64,000 bases of DNA from an endosymbiont of Escarpia spicata (GCA_003349915.1 QFXE01000010.1:203655-267654); one strand, 5' to 3'. Shown: positions 1-11,463, counted from the stretch's first letter. Made by a program: numbers and translations. Notes: a model not told the origin generated them from the sequence alone.

Positions 1-793
1 GTACCGATTTATGCAGAGCGGATATCTGATCGTAAAAGGCCTCTCCGCCTTTATCGAAACGCCGCAATGTGCCGGTCGCAACCTCTTCGATAACCTGTTT
101 ACCAATCACGCTGCTTTCACTCAGGTCGGAGGCAATCTCCAGCAGATTCAAGGCCCGGCGAGCATCGCCATCCGCCGCTTCCGCGAGCATCCCGCAAACC
201 TCATCGTCCATCTGAAGTTCACGCGCTCCCAACCCCCGCTCCTTTTCGCTCAATGCCTGTCGAATGATGCGTTTTATATCTTCCTCGTTCAGGGACTTGA
301 GCACATAGGTTCGTGCGCGGGAGAGGAGCGCATTGTTGAGTTCAAACGAAGGGTTCTCTGTAGTGGCGCCGATGAAGACAACGGTGCCATCCTCCACATG
401 GGGAAGAAACGCATCCTGCTGGGACTTGTTGAAACGGTGCACCTCATCGATGAACAACACGGTTGCCCGATTCTCCTGTTGTCGGGAGAGGCGCGCCTGC
501 TCAACTGCAGCCCGGATATCCTTTACTCCGGACAACACTGCCGAGAGGCTGAGAAAGTTGGCACCGGAGTGCCCGGCAATTAGACTGGCGAGGGTGGTCT
601 TGCCGGTCCCCGGCGGCCCCCAGAAGATCATCGAGTGCAACCGGTCCTCCTCGATTGCACGCCTCAGTGGTTTACCCGGGCCGACAATGTGTGACTGCCC
701 AACAAACTCATCCATCGTGCGGGGGCGAATGCGATCAGCCAGCGGGCGCATTCCGCTATCGGGCTCACGGCTGAACAGATCGGCTTCAGTCAT
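1..793 (-). CDS. rarA: Replication-associated recombination protein A (AAA+ ATPase), 3' part cut by the window edge
   Basis: The gene runs leftward and leaves the window, so about 264 N-terminal residues are present of a family that is usually 430-450 long. Reading from ATG 793, I see the N-terminal RPRTMDEFVGQ segment, Walker A GPPGTGKTT near residue 55, Walker B VLFIDEVHRFNKSQQ and the sensor stretch GATTENPSFELN, all characteristic of RarA/MgsA. The family acts as a clamp-loader-like ATPase at stalled replication forks. The start codon overlaps the lolA stop as ATGA, which suggests translational coupling in an ftsK-lolA-rarA run. Identification is firm; only the C-terminus is unseen. Confidence 0.96.
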   Translation of the reverse strand, partial: MTEADLFSREPDSGMRPLADRIRPRTMDEFVGQSHIVGPGKPLRRAIEEDRLHSMIFWGPPGTGKTTLASLIAGHSGANFLSLSAVLSGVKDIRAAVEQARLSRQQENRATVLFIDEVHRFNKSQQDAFLPHVEDGTVVFIGATTENPSFELNNALLSRARTYVLKSLNEEDIKRIIRQALSEKERGLGARELQMDDEVCGMLAEAADGDARRALNLLEIASDLSESSVIGKQVIEEVATGTLRRFDKGGEAFYDQISALHKSV

Positions 794-1410
794 AGATCGC
801 CGATCAGATCAAGACCGGATGGGGGATCGAAGATAAACAGTTCTTCTTGCAGTTCTGTGTTGCGTGTTATGTTGGAAAAGACGAAACGGGTTACCTGTCC
901 AAAGCTGTCGGACATATCCATGCGCCGCAGTTCATGCTCAATCAGCCCAAGACGCAGACTGTTGAACTGCACATCCTTCTGCTTGGGCAGGAGTTCCACC
1001 CAAACCAGCCCCTCTTTTTCCCCCAGCTCCCGTATGTCGAAATGACGGTCAACCGGACTGGTATCGCTCAGCAGCAGTGCCGGCGTTCCCTTTAATGCCT
1101 CATGCTGGCTGCGGTGGGAGACCTGTTCCAACTCCACATCGTGAAGCCAGACACGGTTGCCGTCGGCGACAATGATCTGCTCATTCGGTGGTGCATATTC
1201 CCAACGAAAACGCCCAGGCCGATTGAGATAGAGGGTGCCGTTAGTGATAAAGGTGCCTTCAAGCTCCGGGGTTGTCAGGGTCTGCTGAAAATCCGCCTGC
1301 AAGGTGGTCAGATTCTTCAGGAAAAGCTGCAATTGTTTGGACCCCTCATCCGCCTGGACGGCAATGGGGGTAAAAAGTAGTGCCAGCAACAGTAAAAATC
1401 TGGGAGTCAT
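790..1410 (-). CDS. lolA: Outer-membrane lipoprotein carrier protein LolA
   Basis: Periplasmic chaperone that takes lipoproteins from the LolCDE complex and delivers them to LolB at the outer membrane. The 206-residue product has a signal peptide (MTPRFLLLLALLFTPIAVQA) followed by a mature region with the LolA-type features TLQADFQQTL, GRFRWEYAPP and VWLHDVELEQVSHR. I chose ATG 1410 because the in-frame codon four residues upstream is TTG and would only add a poor N-region; no strong ribosome binding site decides it. It lies between ftsK and rarA, the usual gammaproteobacterial order. Confidence 0.95.
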   Translation of the reverse strand: MTPRFLLLLALLFTPIAVQADEGSKQLQLFLKNLTTLQADFQQTLTTPELEGTFITNGTLYLNRPGRFRWEYAPPNEQIIVADGNRVWLHDVELEQVSHRSQHEALKGTPALLLSDTSPVDRHFDIRELGEKEGLVWVELLPKQKDVQFNSLRLGLIEHELRRMDMSDSFGQVTRFVFSNITRNTELQEELFIFDPPSGLDLIGDL

Positions 1411-1440
1411 CGTATATGCCAATTATTTAATCGCTGTAGT

Positions 1441-1506
1441 TAGGAACGGCGCCTCCGCCGCGACTTACTAAATCCACGAAGTTTTCGCTGCGAGGCGCCG
1501 CTCCTA
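1441..1506. repeat. REP-like inverted repeat (TAGGAGCGGCGCCTC family)
   Basis: Two arms, TAGGAACGGCGCCTCCGC at 1441 and GAGGCGCCGCTCCTA ending at 1506, form an imperfect palindrome in the lolA-ftsK gap. A shorter relative with the same GGAGCGGCG/CCGCTCC core lies at 26864-26893. This looks like a dispersed intergenic palindrome. Transcript processing between ftsK and lolA is possible but not shown. Confidence 0.7.
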
Positions 1507-1510
1507 CAAT

Positions 1511-3817
1511 TTAATCCTCTGGCGGCGGCGGGGCCAATACTTCGCGGCTACCGTTCGATTCCACCGGCGTGACAATGCCGGTACGTTCCATCTCTTCGAT
1601 CATTCTGGCCGCCCGGTTGTAGCCAATCTTCAATCTGCGCTGTACGCCGGAAATTGAGGCGCGACGCGTCTGGGTCACAATCTGTACCGCTTCGTCATAG
1701 AGCGGATCAACATCCTCCACGTCACCGGATTCCGCCGGAAAACCGGGTAGCGACTCGGTTGCCTCCTGCACGATCTCTTCCAGATAATCAGGACCGGCAT
1801 TCGCTTTCAGATGATTCACCACCCTGTGGACCTCATTGTCATCCACAAAGGCACCGTGCATGCGTTGGGGAATATTCCCCCCAGGCCCGAGATAGAGCAT
1901 GTCGCCATGCCCCAGCAGATGCTCGGCACCCATCTGATCCAAAATGGTTCTGGAGTCGATGCGGGATGAGACCTGAAAGGCGATCCGGGTTGGTATATTG
2001 GCCTTGATCAGACCGGTGATCACATCCACGGAGGGTCTCTGCGTGGCAAGAATCAGGTGGATACCGGAAGCGCGGGCCTTCTGCGCCAACCTGGCGATTA
2101 ACTCCTCCACCTTCTTGCGGGCCACCATCATCAAATCCGCCAGCTCATCGATAATGACCACGATATAGGGCAGAGGTTCCAGCGTCGGGTATGCCATTGC
2201 CTCTATGATTTCAGTCGGCTCCGGCTGAAACAGCGGATCCTTGATCGGTTCACCCGCTTTTATTGCGTCTTTTACCTTGCGATTGAAACCGGCGATGTTA
2301 CGTACGCCGAGGTTTGCCATCAGTCTGTAGCGCCGCTCCATCTCACCGACGCACCAGCGCAAGGCATTGCCGGCCTCCTGCATATCGGTCACTACCGGTG
2401 TCAGCAGATGAGGAATACCCTCGTAGACCGACAACTCCAGCATCTTCGGATCGACCATGATCATGCGGACATCAGTGGGCTTGGCCTTGTAGAGCAGGCT
2501 TAGAATCATGGCGTTGATCGCCACCGATTTACCGGAACCGGTGGTACCGGCAATCAACGCATGGGGCATGCGTCCCAGATCCGCCACCATGGGATTGCCA
2601 GCAATATCTTTACCCAGCGCCAGAGTGAGCGGTGATTTCTCCGAATCGTAGACTTCGGACTTGAGCACCTCGCTGAGATAGACCATCTCGCGGCTTTCGT
2701 TGGGTATCTCTAGACCAATCACAGACTTGCCCGGAATCACCTCTACCACGCGTACCGCCACCGTGGAGAGCGCCCTGGCCAGATCTTTGGACAGACTGGT
2801 TATCTTGCTCACCTTGGTGCCGGGAGCCAGTTGCAACTCGTAGAGAGTGACCACAGGCCCGGGGTGTACTGCCACGACCTCCAGCTCGATATCGAAGTCA
2901 CTGAATTTCAACTCCACCAGGCGTGACATGGCCTGCAGAGACTCTTCAGAGAATTGTGGGCCTGAATGTTTCGCAGGTTCCAACAGCACCAACGGGGGCA
3001 GTTCGCTGTTGGGATCAGCCTCGAAGAGCGGCACTTGGCGTTCCCGCTCCTCCCGCATACTGGGCTTGGGGGCTTTGATGACCGGTTCAATCTTCGGCGG
3101 TTTACGTTTGCTGACCCGCTTTTTCTCTCTCTGTACCGTCTCAGCCCGGCTTTTGCGTGCCTGATTGGCAACACGTCTTTCCCGCAGAACGCTGATCTTG
3201 AGCAGCATCCACCTCTGCGCGTTCAGCACGGTTCCACCAATTCCGTCCATCACGGTGAACCAGGAGACACCGGTAAACAGGGTAAATCCACTGAGAAAAA
3301 GCGCCAGCAGCAGCAGGCTGCTGCCTGAGCGGCTGAATATCGCCTCAAAATAGCCGCCCAGAGACGCACCGAGTACGCCACCCGTGCCGGTGGGTAATCC
3401 GATCTTCAAATGTGCAGTATGCAGCGCCGCCAGCGCACTGCCGGCAGCCAGGGTGATGAAGAAACCGATCCAGCGAACGGCGACCAGATTGACGTTGACG
3501 GTATCGTCCGGATTGCGGCGCCTGAAAACCAGTACGGCACTCCAACTCAACATGATGGGAAAGAGGTAGGCAAAAATACCAAACAGGTAGAAAAACACAT
3601 CGGCAAACCAGGCGCCCGCAGGACCACCTGAATTGAGTACTTGAGCTGAGGGTCCCGTGTAGGACCAGCCCGGGTCATTACCCGAATAGGTAAGGAGTGC
3701 AAGCAGGAGATAACCACTGAGACAGAACAGACTCCACATGGCACCCTCCCGCAATGCATGACTGACATGCGCCGCAAAGGGTGTCTGATCAACCGAATCC
3801 TTTGATTTTGCCTGCAA
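1511..3817 (-). CDS. ftsK: DNA translocase FtsK
   Basis: Septal ATP-driven DNA pump that clears chromosome termini and activates XerCD at dif. The 768-residue product has four hydrophobic segments in the first 190 residues, a short charged linker (about 200-270), a RecA-like motor with Walker [12 protein letters not shown] and Walker [15 protein letters not shown], and a C-terminal winged-helix gamma domain ([18 protein letters not shown]) that reads KOPS. The linker is much shorter than in E. coli, as in many gammaproteobacteria. No ATG fits the N-terminus; TTG 3817, seven bases after AGGA, is the likely start. It is first in an ftsK-lolA-rarA run. Confidence 0.95.
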   Translation of the reverse strand: MQAKSKDSVDQTPFAAHVSHALREGAMWSLFCLSGYLLLALLTYSGNDPGWSYTGPSAQVLNSGGPAGAWFADVFFYLFGIFAYLFPIMLSWSAVLVFRRRNPDDTVNVNLVAVRWIGFFITLAAGSALAALHTAHLKIGLPTGTGGVLGASLGGYFEAIFSRSGSSLLLLALFLSGFTLFTGVSWFTVMDGIGGTVLNAQRWMLLKISVLRERRVANQARKSRAETVQREKKRVSKRKPPKIEPVIKAPKPSMREERERQVPLFEADPNSELPPLVLLEPAKHSGPQFSEESLQAMSRLVELKFSDFDIELEVVAVHPGPVVTLYELQLAPGTKVSKITSLSKDLARALSTVAVRVVEVIPGKSVIGLEIPNESREMVYLSEVLKSEVYDSEKSPLTLALGKDIAGNPMVADLGRMPHALIAGTTGSGKSVAINAMILSLLYKAKPTDVRMIMVDPKMLELSVYEGIPHLLTPVVTDMQEAGNALRWCVGEMERRYRLMANLGVRNIAGFNRKVKDAIKAGEPIKDPLFQPEPTEIIEAMAYPTLEPLPYIVVIIDELADLMMVARKKVEELIARLAQKARASGIHLILATQRPSVDVITGLIKANIPTRIAFQVSSRIDSRTILDQMGAEHLLGHGDMLYLGPGGNIPQRMHGAFVDDNEVHRVVNHLKANAGPDYLEEIVQEATESLPGFPAESGDVEDVDPLYDEAVQIVTQTRRASISGVQRRLKIGYNRAARMIEEMERTGIVTPVESNGSREVLAPPPPED

Positions 3818-3876
3818 TTGATTATCCTGGATTATGCAAAATAATTATTAAGTTAGCTTACGTTCTTATTCTAATT

Positions 3877-4863
3877 TCACAAGTATTGATCGCGCAAGAC
3901 TGGATGCACAATTTTTCCACCCGAAACATTAACTGCAGACGACAGCACTTCGTCCTCTACCAGCTTTCCGGCAGCCAGACGTTGCAGATAGGGAAGCAGT
4001 GCAGCGGAGAGGGTTTGCGAGGCACTACGGGGTACGGCACCCGGCATATTCGTCACTCCGAAATGGATAATACCGTCCACCATAAAAGTGGGTGACTCGT
4101 AGGTCGTCGGGCGGGTTGTCTCAATACATCCTCCCTGATCCACCGAGATATCGATGACCACACTACCCGCCTGCATGCTCGCCACTTGGGCTTTGGAAAC
4201 CAGGTGCGGTGCTTTGGCACCGGGAATCAACACCGCACCGATGAGAAGATCGGCTCCCGCAACAGCAGCGGAGATACTTGTCGAATAGGGATAAAGCGCC
4301 GTGACATTGTCACCGACGGCGCGCATTGCGGCCATGCGTTCCCGTTGCCGGTCAAACACTGTCACCTCTGCACCCATGGCAGCGGGAAGCCCGCCCAGCA
4401 GGATTCCCTTTCCGCCTGCCGGCTGATGCAGCAGCCCTGTACCTATCTGCACGGCCAGGCGACCGGCGATATCACTCATCGGCGCCAACACCGGTAATCC
4501 GCCTCTATCCGCTAGTGTCTCAAAAGCCACTGCGGTGACGCCGGATTCCAACAGTTGATGGGTCAGTTGGGAATTGGCTGCAAGATGCAGAAAGCAGAAT
4601 AGCAGGTGATCCCGCCGCAGCATCTCCGGTTCCCCGGCAAAAGGCTCCTTCACCTTGACGATTATTTCAGTCTGACCATAAAGCGCTTCGGCATCCGGCA
4701 GAAGCGTGACACCCAGCTGGGTATAAGACTCATCAGGATAGCCGCTTGCTACACCAGCACCCGCCTCAAGAAAGAGTTCATGGCCCGCACGAGCCAGTTC
4801 GGCACAAGCCTCCGGAACCAGCCCGACACGGGCCTCCAGTGGCTTGGTCTCTTTCGGTCGCAT
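3877..4863 (-). CDS. Alanine dehydrogenase-like protein lacking the Rossmann glycine loop (probably inactive)
   Basis: The product aligns along its length with NAD-dependent alanine dehydrogenases: N-terminal PKETKPLEARVGLVPEA, VKVKEPF, FCFLHLAA, PMSDIAGRLAVQIG, VLIPGAKAPHLV, SVVIDISVDQGG and TNMPGAVPRS. After GGKGILLGGLP the family normally has about 23 residues containing the GGGVVG dinucleotide-binding loop; here the chain jumps directly to AAMGAEVTVFDR. The N-terminus also lacks the usual IGV before PKE. Both losses are in frame. Start 4863 follows the family; an in-frame ATG at 4923 would add 20 residues with no homology. Without the loop it should not bind NAD normally, so it is probably a decayed gene. 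Confidence 0.8.
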   Translation of the reverse strand: MRPKETKPLEARVGLVPEACAELARAGHELFLEAGAGVASGYPDESYTQLGVTLLPDAEALYGQTEIIVKVKEPFAGEPEMLRRDHLLFCFLHLAANSQLTHQLLESGVTAVAFETLADRGGLPVLAPMSDIAGRLAVQIGTGLLHQPAGGKGILLGGLPAAMGAEVTVFDRQRERMAAMRAVGDNVTALYPYSTSISAAVAGADLLIGAVLIPGAKAPHLVSKAQVASMQAGSVVIDISVDQGGCIETTRPTTYESPTFMVDGIIHFGVTNMPGAVPRSASQTLSAALLPYLQRLAAGKLVEDEVLSSAVNVSGGKIVHPVLRDQYL

Positions 4864-5099
4864 ATTCTCAATTTTACCCTTTGAGTAATCTTCTGAAACA
4901 GTAAGAGCGACCCATTTACCCATTCAAAACAGGGTGAGTCACCTTTACCCGGGGCAGATCATTTCGTAAAATCCGAGGATTGAGCCCGGTACTTGAAACC
5001 TCTGTTTCCATCCCCACATTTCACTGTTATCAAGCTTAAAGACTGTTAACCCGTTTTGGAAAGTTCCAGTGCGCTGGAATCCCATCAGATCTGGAGTAA

Positions 5100-6068
<969 letters not shown>

Positions 6069-6134
6069 TTAGCGCCGGAGAATACAGATCATGGCCATGC
6101 AGCGATTGGTGCGGTATGGCCTTGATCGGCTCTT

Positions 6135-6868
6135 CTACATCTCATGCTCGTGCACCATCTGGCCTAACACAAAGGCGCAGAGCAAAACCTGCTGAAAACG
6201 ATTCAGCCCACTGAACTCCAGACCGTGGATATAGTAACTCCCACCTTCAGGCGTCTCTATTTCGCGAACACTGCGTAGGATACCCAGTAGCTGGAGTACA
6301 TCATCACCATCGCAACTTTTTATCGATAACTGCAACTGTAGCGTCTCACCCACCTCTCCCATCGGCTTTTCACTGGAAAGACGGGCACCGGTCCGGCTCA
6401 GGTCGAGAACTTTGGCACGATTGACATGCTTTGAATCATCCGGGTCCTTTGTGTTGCGAACAACCGACTGAAGTGAGGTATGTACCCGTGGCGCATTTCT
6501 GACCACCGCACTTTCAACCTCTTCCGGGTATGCCAGGTGCAGATGAGGGTAGGGTTTTGATGAGGTCTGCAACACTTTTGCCACGAACCCAAAAATATTG
6601 CTGCTTTGGAGCACGCGAACAGTGAACATCTGACCCTCCCTGGCCAGGATTGCCTTGCCTTGCCTTGCTTTCTGGGCGTGGTGATAACCAGGCTCTCGTT
6701 GGGAAGATATCCTATCAATTTGACCGCATACCGGTCCTGATTTTCACTGGGAGGGGCATACTGCAGCTGCAATACCTCTCCTATCTGCAAGTTCGTTACA
6801 ATGTCTGACAAGGGATTTTCCTGGATTGCCCCATAGTTGAGGACACTACGTTGCCGCAATGCTGACAA
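6135..6868 (-). pseudogene. YcgR-like PilZ protein, split by a pentanucleotide repeat (possible phase-variable gene, here in the off frame)
   Basis: Two reading frames make one protein. The first (from ATG 6868) has a YcgR-type N-terminal domain: IGEVLQLQYAPPSENQD, VKLIGYLPNESLVITTP. After the TTGCC repeat at 6650-6668 it goes out of frame. The second holds the PilZ domain with an RxxxR-like motif (RNAPR) and the DxSxxG-type box DLSRTGA. Removing one 5-base unit joins them as KQGKAILAREGQMFTVRV, giving about 243 residues, the normal length of the YcgR flagellar brake, which binds cyclic di-GMP. In the present state the C-terminal 164 residues could still be made from ATG 6629, preceded at good distance by AGGGAGG. 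It is either a phase-variable gene or a fresh frameshift. Confidence 0.8.
6650..6668. repeat. Pentanucleotide tandem repeat (TTGCC)3.8 inside the PilZ gene
   Basis: The 19 bases read TTGCC three full times plus TTGC. The period of five is not a multiple of three, so loss or gain of a unit changes the frame of the PilZ gene. Loss of one unit (or gain of two) restores the full-length frame. This is the layout of slipped-strand contingency loci, though with few copies. Confidence 0.85.
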
Positions 6869-7008
6869 GTTCCGCTATCGGCAGTTCTCCCTGGAACTAT
6901 AATTCCTGCCACGAAAAATGCGAATTATTTTCTCTGGAGATAAGGATAAATTCGCTTCACAACAACTATCGCATGGCGCTGATTTCTATTCAGATTTAAT
7001 CTTGGACT

Positions 7009-7713
7009 ATGATTTTCTTGCTGAAAAATGATCCCCGCGCCCCCTTTCCTGCAGTCAAGTTTGCTGAGCAGGAACCCAACGGATTGCTGGCAGTGGGCGG
7101 AGACCTCTCCCCGGAACGGCTGGTTAACGCATACAGACACGGCGTTTTTCCCTGGTACAGCGATAATGAACCGATCCTCTGGTGGTCGCCGGATCCTCGA
7201 ACCGTTCTCTATCCCGAGAGGGTCAAGATTTCCCGCTCGCTGGGAAAGACGCTGCGCAAAGAGAAGTTTCATGTCACCCTGGACACGGCATTCAGCGCAG
7301 TTATCCAAGCATGTGCCGAGCCCCGGCCGAAGTCACCCGGTACTTGGCTGATGCCCGAGATGAAAGCGGCTTACGCCGAACTGCACGATCAGGGCGTCGC
7401 ACACTCCGTAGAGGTGTGGCAAGAGGAGCAACTGGTCGGTGGACTATATGGTGTCGCTATCGGCGGCGTCTTTTTTGGCGAATCGATGTTCAGCCGCGTA
7501 TCGGACAGTTCCAAGGTGGCATTTGTTTTTCTCTGTCGACATCTGCACCGGTGGGGTTACCGTTTAATCGACTGCCAGGTCTATACAGAGCATTTGGCGA
7601 GCCTTGGCGCAGAGGAGATCCCCCGCAGCGATTTCTGTCATTCCCTGGATGTCTGGTGTAACCTCGCGACAGACCCCGACTCCTGGAAAACCACTCAACC
7701 AACGCATGAATAA
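7009..7713 (+). CDS. aat: Leucyl/phenylalanyl-tRNA--protein transferase
   Basis: Adds Leu or Phe from charged tRNA to proteins with N-terminal Arg or Lys, marking them for ClpS-ClpAP degradation. The 234 residues match the family length. Recognisable segments are [38 protein letters not shown], the VLYPE turn and the GNAT-like core [20 protein letters not shown]. It overlaps bpt by 8 bases and precedes infA. Bpt, ClpS and ClpA follow within 4 kb, so the whole N-degron pathway is clustered here. Confidence 0.97.
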   Translation: MIFLLKNDPRAPFPAVKFAEQEPNGLLAVGGDLSPERLVNAYRHGVFPWYSDNEPILWWSPDPRTVLYPERVKISRSLGKTLRKEKFHVTLDTAFSAVIQACAEPRPKSPGTWLMPEMKAAYAELHDQGVAHSVEVWQEEQLVGGLYGVAIGGVFFGESMFSRVSDSSKVAFVFLCRHLHRWGYRLIDCQVYTEHLASLGAEEIPRSDFCHSLDVWCNLATDPDSWKTTQPTHE

Positions 7714-8458
7714 CGACCAGGTTTTCACAAATAATCCAACACTCGCGCTCTATCTGAGCCAGGAACACGACTGTTCCTATCTACCTGGCCAACAAGCCAG
7801 GACGCTTTTTCTGGATCCCTCCACTTCAGTCGACGCGCTGCTCTACCAATTTCTGATCGACCAGGGATTTCGTCGCAGTGGCGCCCATCTCTACCGGCCT
7901 GCCTGCAATTCATGCAACGCCTGTACTTCACTTCGCCTGCCCGTTGCCGAATTCAGACCAAACCGCAGTCAACGACGCTGCTGGAAGCGGAATTTTGGCC
8001 ATTTCTCCATCACGCCATGTCCAGCTGAATTCGATGAGGAGCATTACGCACTCTATGTAGAATACCTGCAACAACGTCACCCCGACGGATCCATGAGCAA
8101 CACTGATCCCCAGCAGTATCTGAGTTTCCTCACCACGCCATGGGCAGAGACAGTGTTTTATGAATTTCGATATAAAGACAGACTAGTGGCCGTTGCAGCC
8201 ACCGACCTCCTCCCGGAAGGGATCTCCTCCGTCTACACATTCTTTGCCCCCGGCATGCAGACCGAGGGCATTGGTGTATTTGCGCTGCTCTGGCAGATTC
8301 AACATGCTGAAAAGCTTGGGCGGCGCTGGCTCTATCCCGGATACTGGATCAGCAACTGCAGCAAAATGAATTATAAATCCCGCTATCGTCCACTGGAGGC
8401 CTGGAATGGTCAGGAGTGGCTACACTTTGGGAGTGGCGAGACACTGCTCTTGCCATAA
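7706..8458 (+). CDS. bpt: Aspartate/glutamate leucyltransferase (Bpt, ATE family)
   Basis: Transfers leucine to proteins starting with Asp or Glu, complementing Aat. ATG 7706 is chosen because it overlaps the aat stop and gives the family N-terminus; the reading frame itself is open further upstream. The cysteine-rich segment [18 protein letters not shown] (about residues 58-75) is diagnostic of the ATE/Bpt N-terminal domain. The C-terminal domain has [14 protein letters not shown] and [16 protein letters not shown]. Length 250 is normal for the family. Confidence 0.96.
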   Translation: MNNDQVFTNNPTLALYLSQEHDCSYLPGQQARTLFLDPSTSVDALLYQFLIDQGFRRSGAHLYRPACNSCNACTSLRLPVAEFRPNRSQRRCWKRNFGHFSITPCPAEFDEEHYALYVEYLQQRHPDGSMSNTDPQQYLSFLTTPWAETVFYEFRYKDRLVAVAATDLLPEGISSVYTFFAPGMQTEGIGVFALLWQIQHAEKLGRRWLYPGYWISNCSKMNYKSRYRPLEAWNGQEWLHFGSGETLLLP

Positions 8459-8517
8459 AACACTCTCTTCATTCCCGTTATTTCTCGGAGCGAACAGGGA
8501 AATAGTGGATGTCAGGC

Positions 8518-8545
8518 TTGCTTTACGCTGAATTATGCTGATAAT
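8518..8545 (+). promoter_or_regulatory. Candidate sigma-70 promoter of infA
   Basis: TTGCTT at 8518-8523 and GATAAT at 8540-8545 are 16 bases apart, about 70 bases before infA. The preceding bpt ends at 8458, so this would give infA a separate transcript. It is a sequence match only. Confidence 0.45.
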
Positions 8546-8613
8546 GGCGTTCTTGATTTTCAGGGGTCCGGCGAGCTAGCGCCCCGAACTTCCATAATTG
8601 TTCAGGTAACAGC

Positions 8614-8832
8614 ATGGCGAAAGAAGACTTTATCGAAATGGAAGGCACCGTTACCGAAACGTTGCCGAACACCATGTTCCGTGTGGAGCTGGAGAACGGT
8701 CACGTAGTAACAGCCCACATCTCAGGTAAGATGCGCAAGCACTACATCCGCATTCTCACCGGTGACAAGGTTACCGTTCAGCTTACCCCCTACGATCTGT
8801 CGAAGGGGCGCATTACCTATCGCGCACGCTGA
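8614..8832 (+). CDS. infA: Translation initiation factor IF-1
   Basis: The 72-residue S1-type OB-fold protein binds the ribosomal A site during initiation. The sequence is almost textbook: [54 protein letters not shown]. It is convergent with clpA, whose stop lies 40 bases downstream. The aat-infA-clpA-clpS order is conserved in gammaproteobacteria. Confidence 0.98.
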   Translation: MAKEDFIEMEGTVTETLPNTMFRVELENGHVVTAHISGKMRKHYIRILTGDKVTVQLTPYDLSKGRITYRAR

Positions 8833-8871
8833 TTTTCGGCGACCTCCCAGCTTTACGGGAGAGTTGGCGGA

Positions 8872-11127
8872 TCAGTGTACGGGTTCTCCCTGGATCCCAA
8901 ACTGCAGTTTGCCCTCCACCACATCTACTGCAACCGATCCTCCTCCAGCCAGCCGACCGAACAATAGCTCCTCTGCCAATGGCTTTTTGATCTCTTCCTG
9001 GATCAACCGTGCCATCGGACGGGCACCCATCTTCGGATCATAACCCTTCTCAGCCAACCAGACCCTCGCCTCAGCATCTATCTGCAGCGTTACGCCCTTC
9101 TCCTGCAATTGCCCTTCGAGTTCAAAAATGAACTTATCCACCACTTTGGCAATATGCTCAGTGGAGAGTGCGGAAAACTGGATCACCGTATCCAGACGAT
9201 TTCGAAATTCGGGGGTAAAGAGTTTCTTGATCGCCTCCATGCCGTCAGAGGCATGGTCCTGCAAAGTAAAACCAATGGATGCCCGGCTCATCTCCTGGGC
9301 ACCGGCATTCGTGGTCATCACAATGACGACATTCCGAAAATCGGCTTTGCGGCCATTGTTGTCGGTCAGTGTGCCGTGATCCATCACCTGCAACAGCAGA
9401 TTAAAGACATCCGGATGGGCCTTTTCGATTTCGTCGAGCAGCAGCACAGCGTGTGGGTGTTTGTTGATCTCTTCAGTGAGCAGGCCTCCCTGATCGAAAC
9501 CCACATAACCTGGTGGGGCGCCAATCAGACGCGAAACCGTATGCCGCTCCATGTACTCCGACATATCGAATCGAATCAATTCCATATCCATGATTCTGGC
9601 CAGCTGACGAGTCACCTCCGTCTTGCCGACCCCCGTGGGACCTGCAAACAGAAATGAACCCACCGGGCGTCCTTCACTTACCAGACCGGATCGGTTCATG
9701 CGGATGGCGCTGGTCAGCGCTTCGATCGCAGGATCCTGCCCATAAACCACCATCTTCAGATCGCGGGAGAGATTGCGCAATGATTCAGTATCCGACGAGG
9801 AGACCTTACGCGGTGGGATTCGTGCAATCTTTGCAACAATCGCCTCGATCTCCTCCACGCCGATAAGATTTTTGCGCGCATCTTTCGGTTGCAGCTGCAC
9901 ATTGGCACCCGCCTCATCGATCACATCGATAGCCTTATCCGGCAGATGCCGATCGTTGATATATTTATCGGAAAGTTCCGCCGCGCTCAGCAAGGCATCC
10001 AGGGTGTACTCAATCTCGTGGTGCTCTTCGAAACGGGTTTTAAGTCCCTTCAGAATATCCACCGTCTCTTCCACCGTTGGTTCTTCCACGTCGATCTTCT
10101 GAAAACGCCGCGCCAGTGCACGGTCCTTTTCAAAGATACCGCGAAACTCCTGATAGGTGGTTGATCCGATACAGCGCAACTCACCTGAAGCAAGAACGGG
10201 CTTGATCAGATTAGAGGCATCCATCACCCCGCCGGAAGCCGCACCGGCACCAATGATGGTGTGAATTTCGTCGATAAACAGCACCGCGTCAGGGGTTTTA
10301 TTCAGCTGGGCAAGAACCGCTTTCAGACGTTTTTCGAAGTCGCCGCGATACTTTGTTCCCGCTACCAGACTGCCAAGATCCAATGAATAGATGGTTGCTC
10401 CAGCCAAGACCTCCGGCACTTCACCATCGAAGATCATCTTCGCAAGTCCCTCCGCAATCGCTGTCTTGCCGACACCTGCCTCACCGACAAGCAGAGGGTT
10501 GTTTTTACGCCTGCGACAGAGAATCTGAATCGTTCGCTCGATCTCGGACCGTCTGCCGATCAGCGGATCTATCTTTCCGGCTGCCGCCTGTTCATTCAGA
10601 TTACTGGCATAACTCTCAAGCGGACTGGGTTGGCTCTCCGGCTTGGGTTCACCGGTGAAATCAACAGCATCGTCACCCTCTTCCTGTTCCTCATCAAACT
10701 TGGAAATGCCATGGGAGATGTAGTTGACAACGTCCAGCCTGGCCACATCCTGCTGATCTAAAAAGTAGACGGCCTGGGAATCCTGTTCATTGGAAATTGC
10801 CACCAGCACGTTGGCACCGGTCACCTCTTTTCGTCCAGATGACTGGACATGAAAAACCGCTCGCTGAAGTACACGTTGAAAACCCAGAGTCGGCTGTATC
10901 TCACGCTCATCATCTTCCGAAATTGTCGGTGTGGTTTTATCGACAAAACGGGTAATCTCCTGCCGGAGCTGTTGTATGTCAGCGCCACAGACGGTCAAAA
11001 CCTCAGCCGCCACACTATTATCCAGCAGCGCCATCAGCAGATGATCCACTGTCATAAACTCGTGACGTTTCTCTGTAGCGCGTTTAAACGCTTGGTTCAG
11101 GGTAAATTCCAGCTCTTTGCTCAACAT
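8872..11127 (-). CDS. clpA: ATP-dependent Clp protease ATP-binding subunit ClpA
   Basis: AAA+ unfoldase that feeds substrates to ClpP. The 751 residues contain the Clp N-domain (1-150), first AAA module with Walker [16 protein letters not shown] (about 215) and [12 protein letters not shown], and second AAA module with [15 protein letters not shown] (about 495) and [14 protein letters not shown]. The loop IGFTLQD corresponds to the ClpP-docking IGL/IGF loop. It lies 15 bases downstream of clpS in the same operon, so adaptor and motor are made together. Confidence 0.98.
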   Translation of the reverse strand: MLSKELEFTLNQAFKRATEKRHEFMTVDHLLMALLDNSVAAEVLTVCGADIQQLRQEITRFVDKTTPTISEDDEREIQPTLGFQRVLQRAVFHVQSSGRKEVTGANVLVAISNEQDSQAVYFLDQQDVARLDVVNYISHGISKFDEEQEEGDDAVDFTGEPKPESQPSPLESYASNLNEQAAAGKIDPLIGRRSEIERTIQILCRRRKNNPLLVGEAGVGKTAIAEGLAKMIFDGEVPEVLAGATIYSLDLGSLVAGTKYRGDFEKRLKAVLAQLNKTPDAVLFIDEIHTIIGAGAASGGVMDASNLIKPVLASGELRCIGSTTYQEFRGIFEKDRALARRFQKIDVEEPTVEETVDILKGLKTRFEEHHEIEYTLDALLSAAELSDKYINDRHLPDKAIDVIDEAGANVQLQPKDARKNLIGVEEIEAIVAKIARIPPRKVSSSDTESLRNLSRDLKMVVYGQDPAIEALTSAIRMNRSGLVSEGRPVGSFLFAGPTGVGKTEVTRQLARIMDMELIRFDMSEYMERHTVSRLIGAPPGYVGFDQGGLLTEEINKHPHAVLLLDEIEKAHPDVFNLLLQVMDHGTLTDNNGRKADFRNVVIVMTTNAGAQEMSRASIGFTLQDHASDGMEAIKKLFTPEFRNRLDTVIQFSALSTEHIAKVVDKFIFELEGQLQEKGVTLQIDAEARVWLAEKGYDPKMGARPMARLIQEEIKKPLAEELLFGRLAGGGSVAVDVVEGKLQFGIQGEPVH

Positions 11128-11142
11128 CTGCCTACTCTTTCC

Positions 11143-11463
11143 TCAAGCCTCTTCCATATCGCATAACAGAGGGTGTTGATTGTTTCTCGAGTAATCATTG
11201 ACCAGTGAAACCTTGGTTTCCGCAATGTCCCGACTGAAGACACCACAAACCCCAACCCCACGGGTGTGGACATGCAGCATGATCCTCGTCGCCTTCTCCC
11301 TGTCCATTTGGAAAAAGGTCTCCAGGATTTGGATAACAAACTCCATCGGCGTGTAGTCATCATTCAGAAGTATCACTTTATACATTGGAGGCTTTTTCAG
11401 CTTCGGCGGTTTCTCCTGAACCGCAAGGCTACCATCGTGCGAATTTTCTTTTCTCTCTGTCAT
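11143..11463 (-). CDS. clpS: ATP-dependent Clp protease adaptor ClpS
   Basis: Binds N-degron substrates and delivers them to ClpA. The binding-pocket segment [20 protein letters not shown] (residues 31-50) carries the conserved Asn-Asp-Asp acidic residues, and [13 protein letters not shown] carries the pocket Met and His. The first 20 residues are the polar tail needed for ClpA regulation. 106 residues is the usual length. It is the first gene of clpS-clpA and is divergent from the cold-shock gene. Confidence 0.97.
   Translation of the reverse strand: MTERKENSHDGSLAVQEKPPKLKKPPMYKVILLNDDYTPMEFVIQILETFFQMDREKATRIMLHVHTRGVGVCGVFSRDIAETKVSLVNDYSRNNQHPLLCDMEEA

Noticed and set aside
3877..4863. 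NAD(P) transhydrogenase alpha subunit
   Set aside because: The sequence follows alanine dehydrogenase throughout (VLIPGAKAPHLV, TNMPGAVPR); transhydrogenase features are absent.
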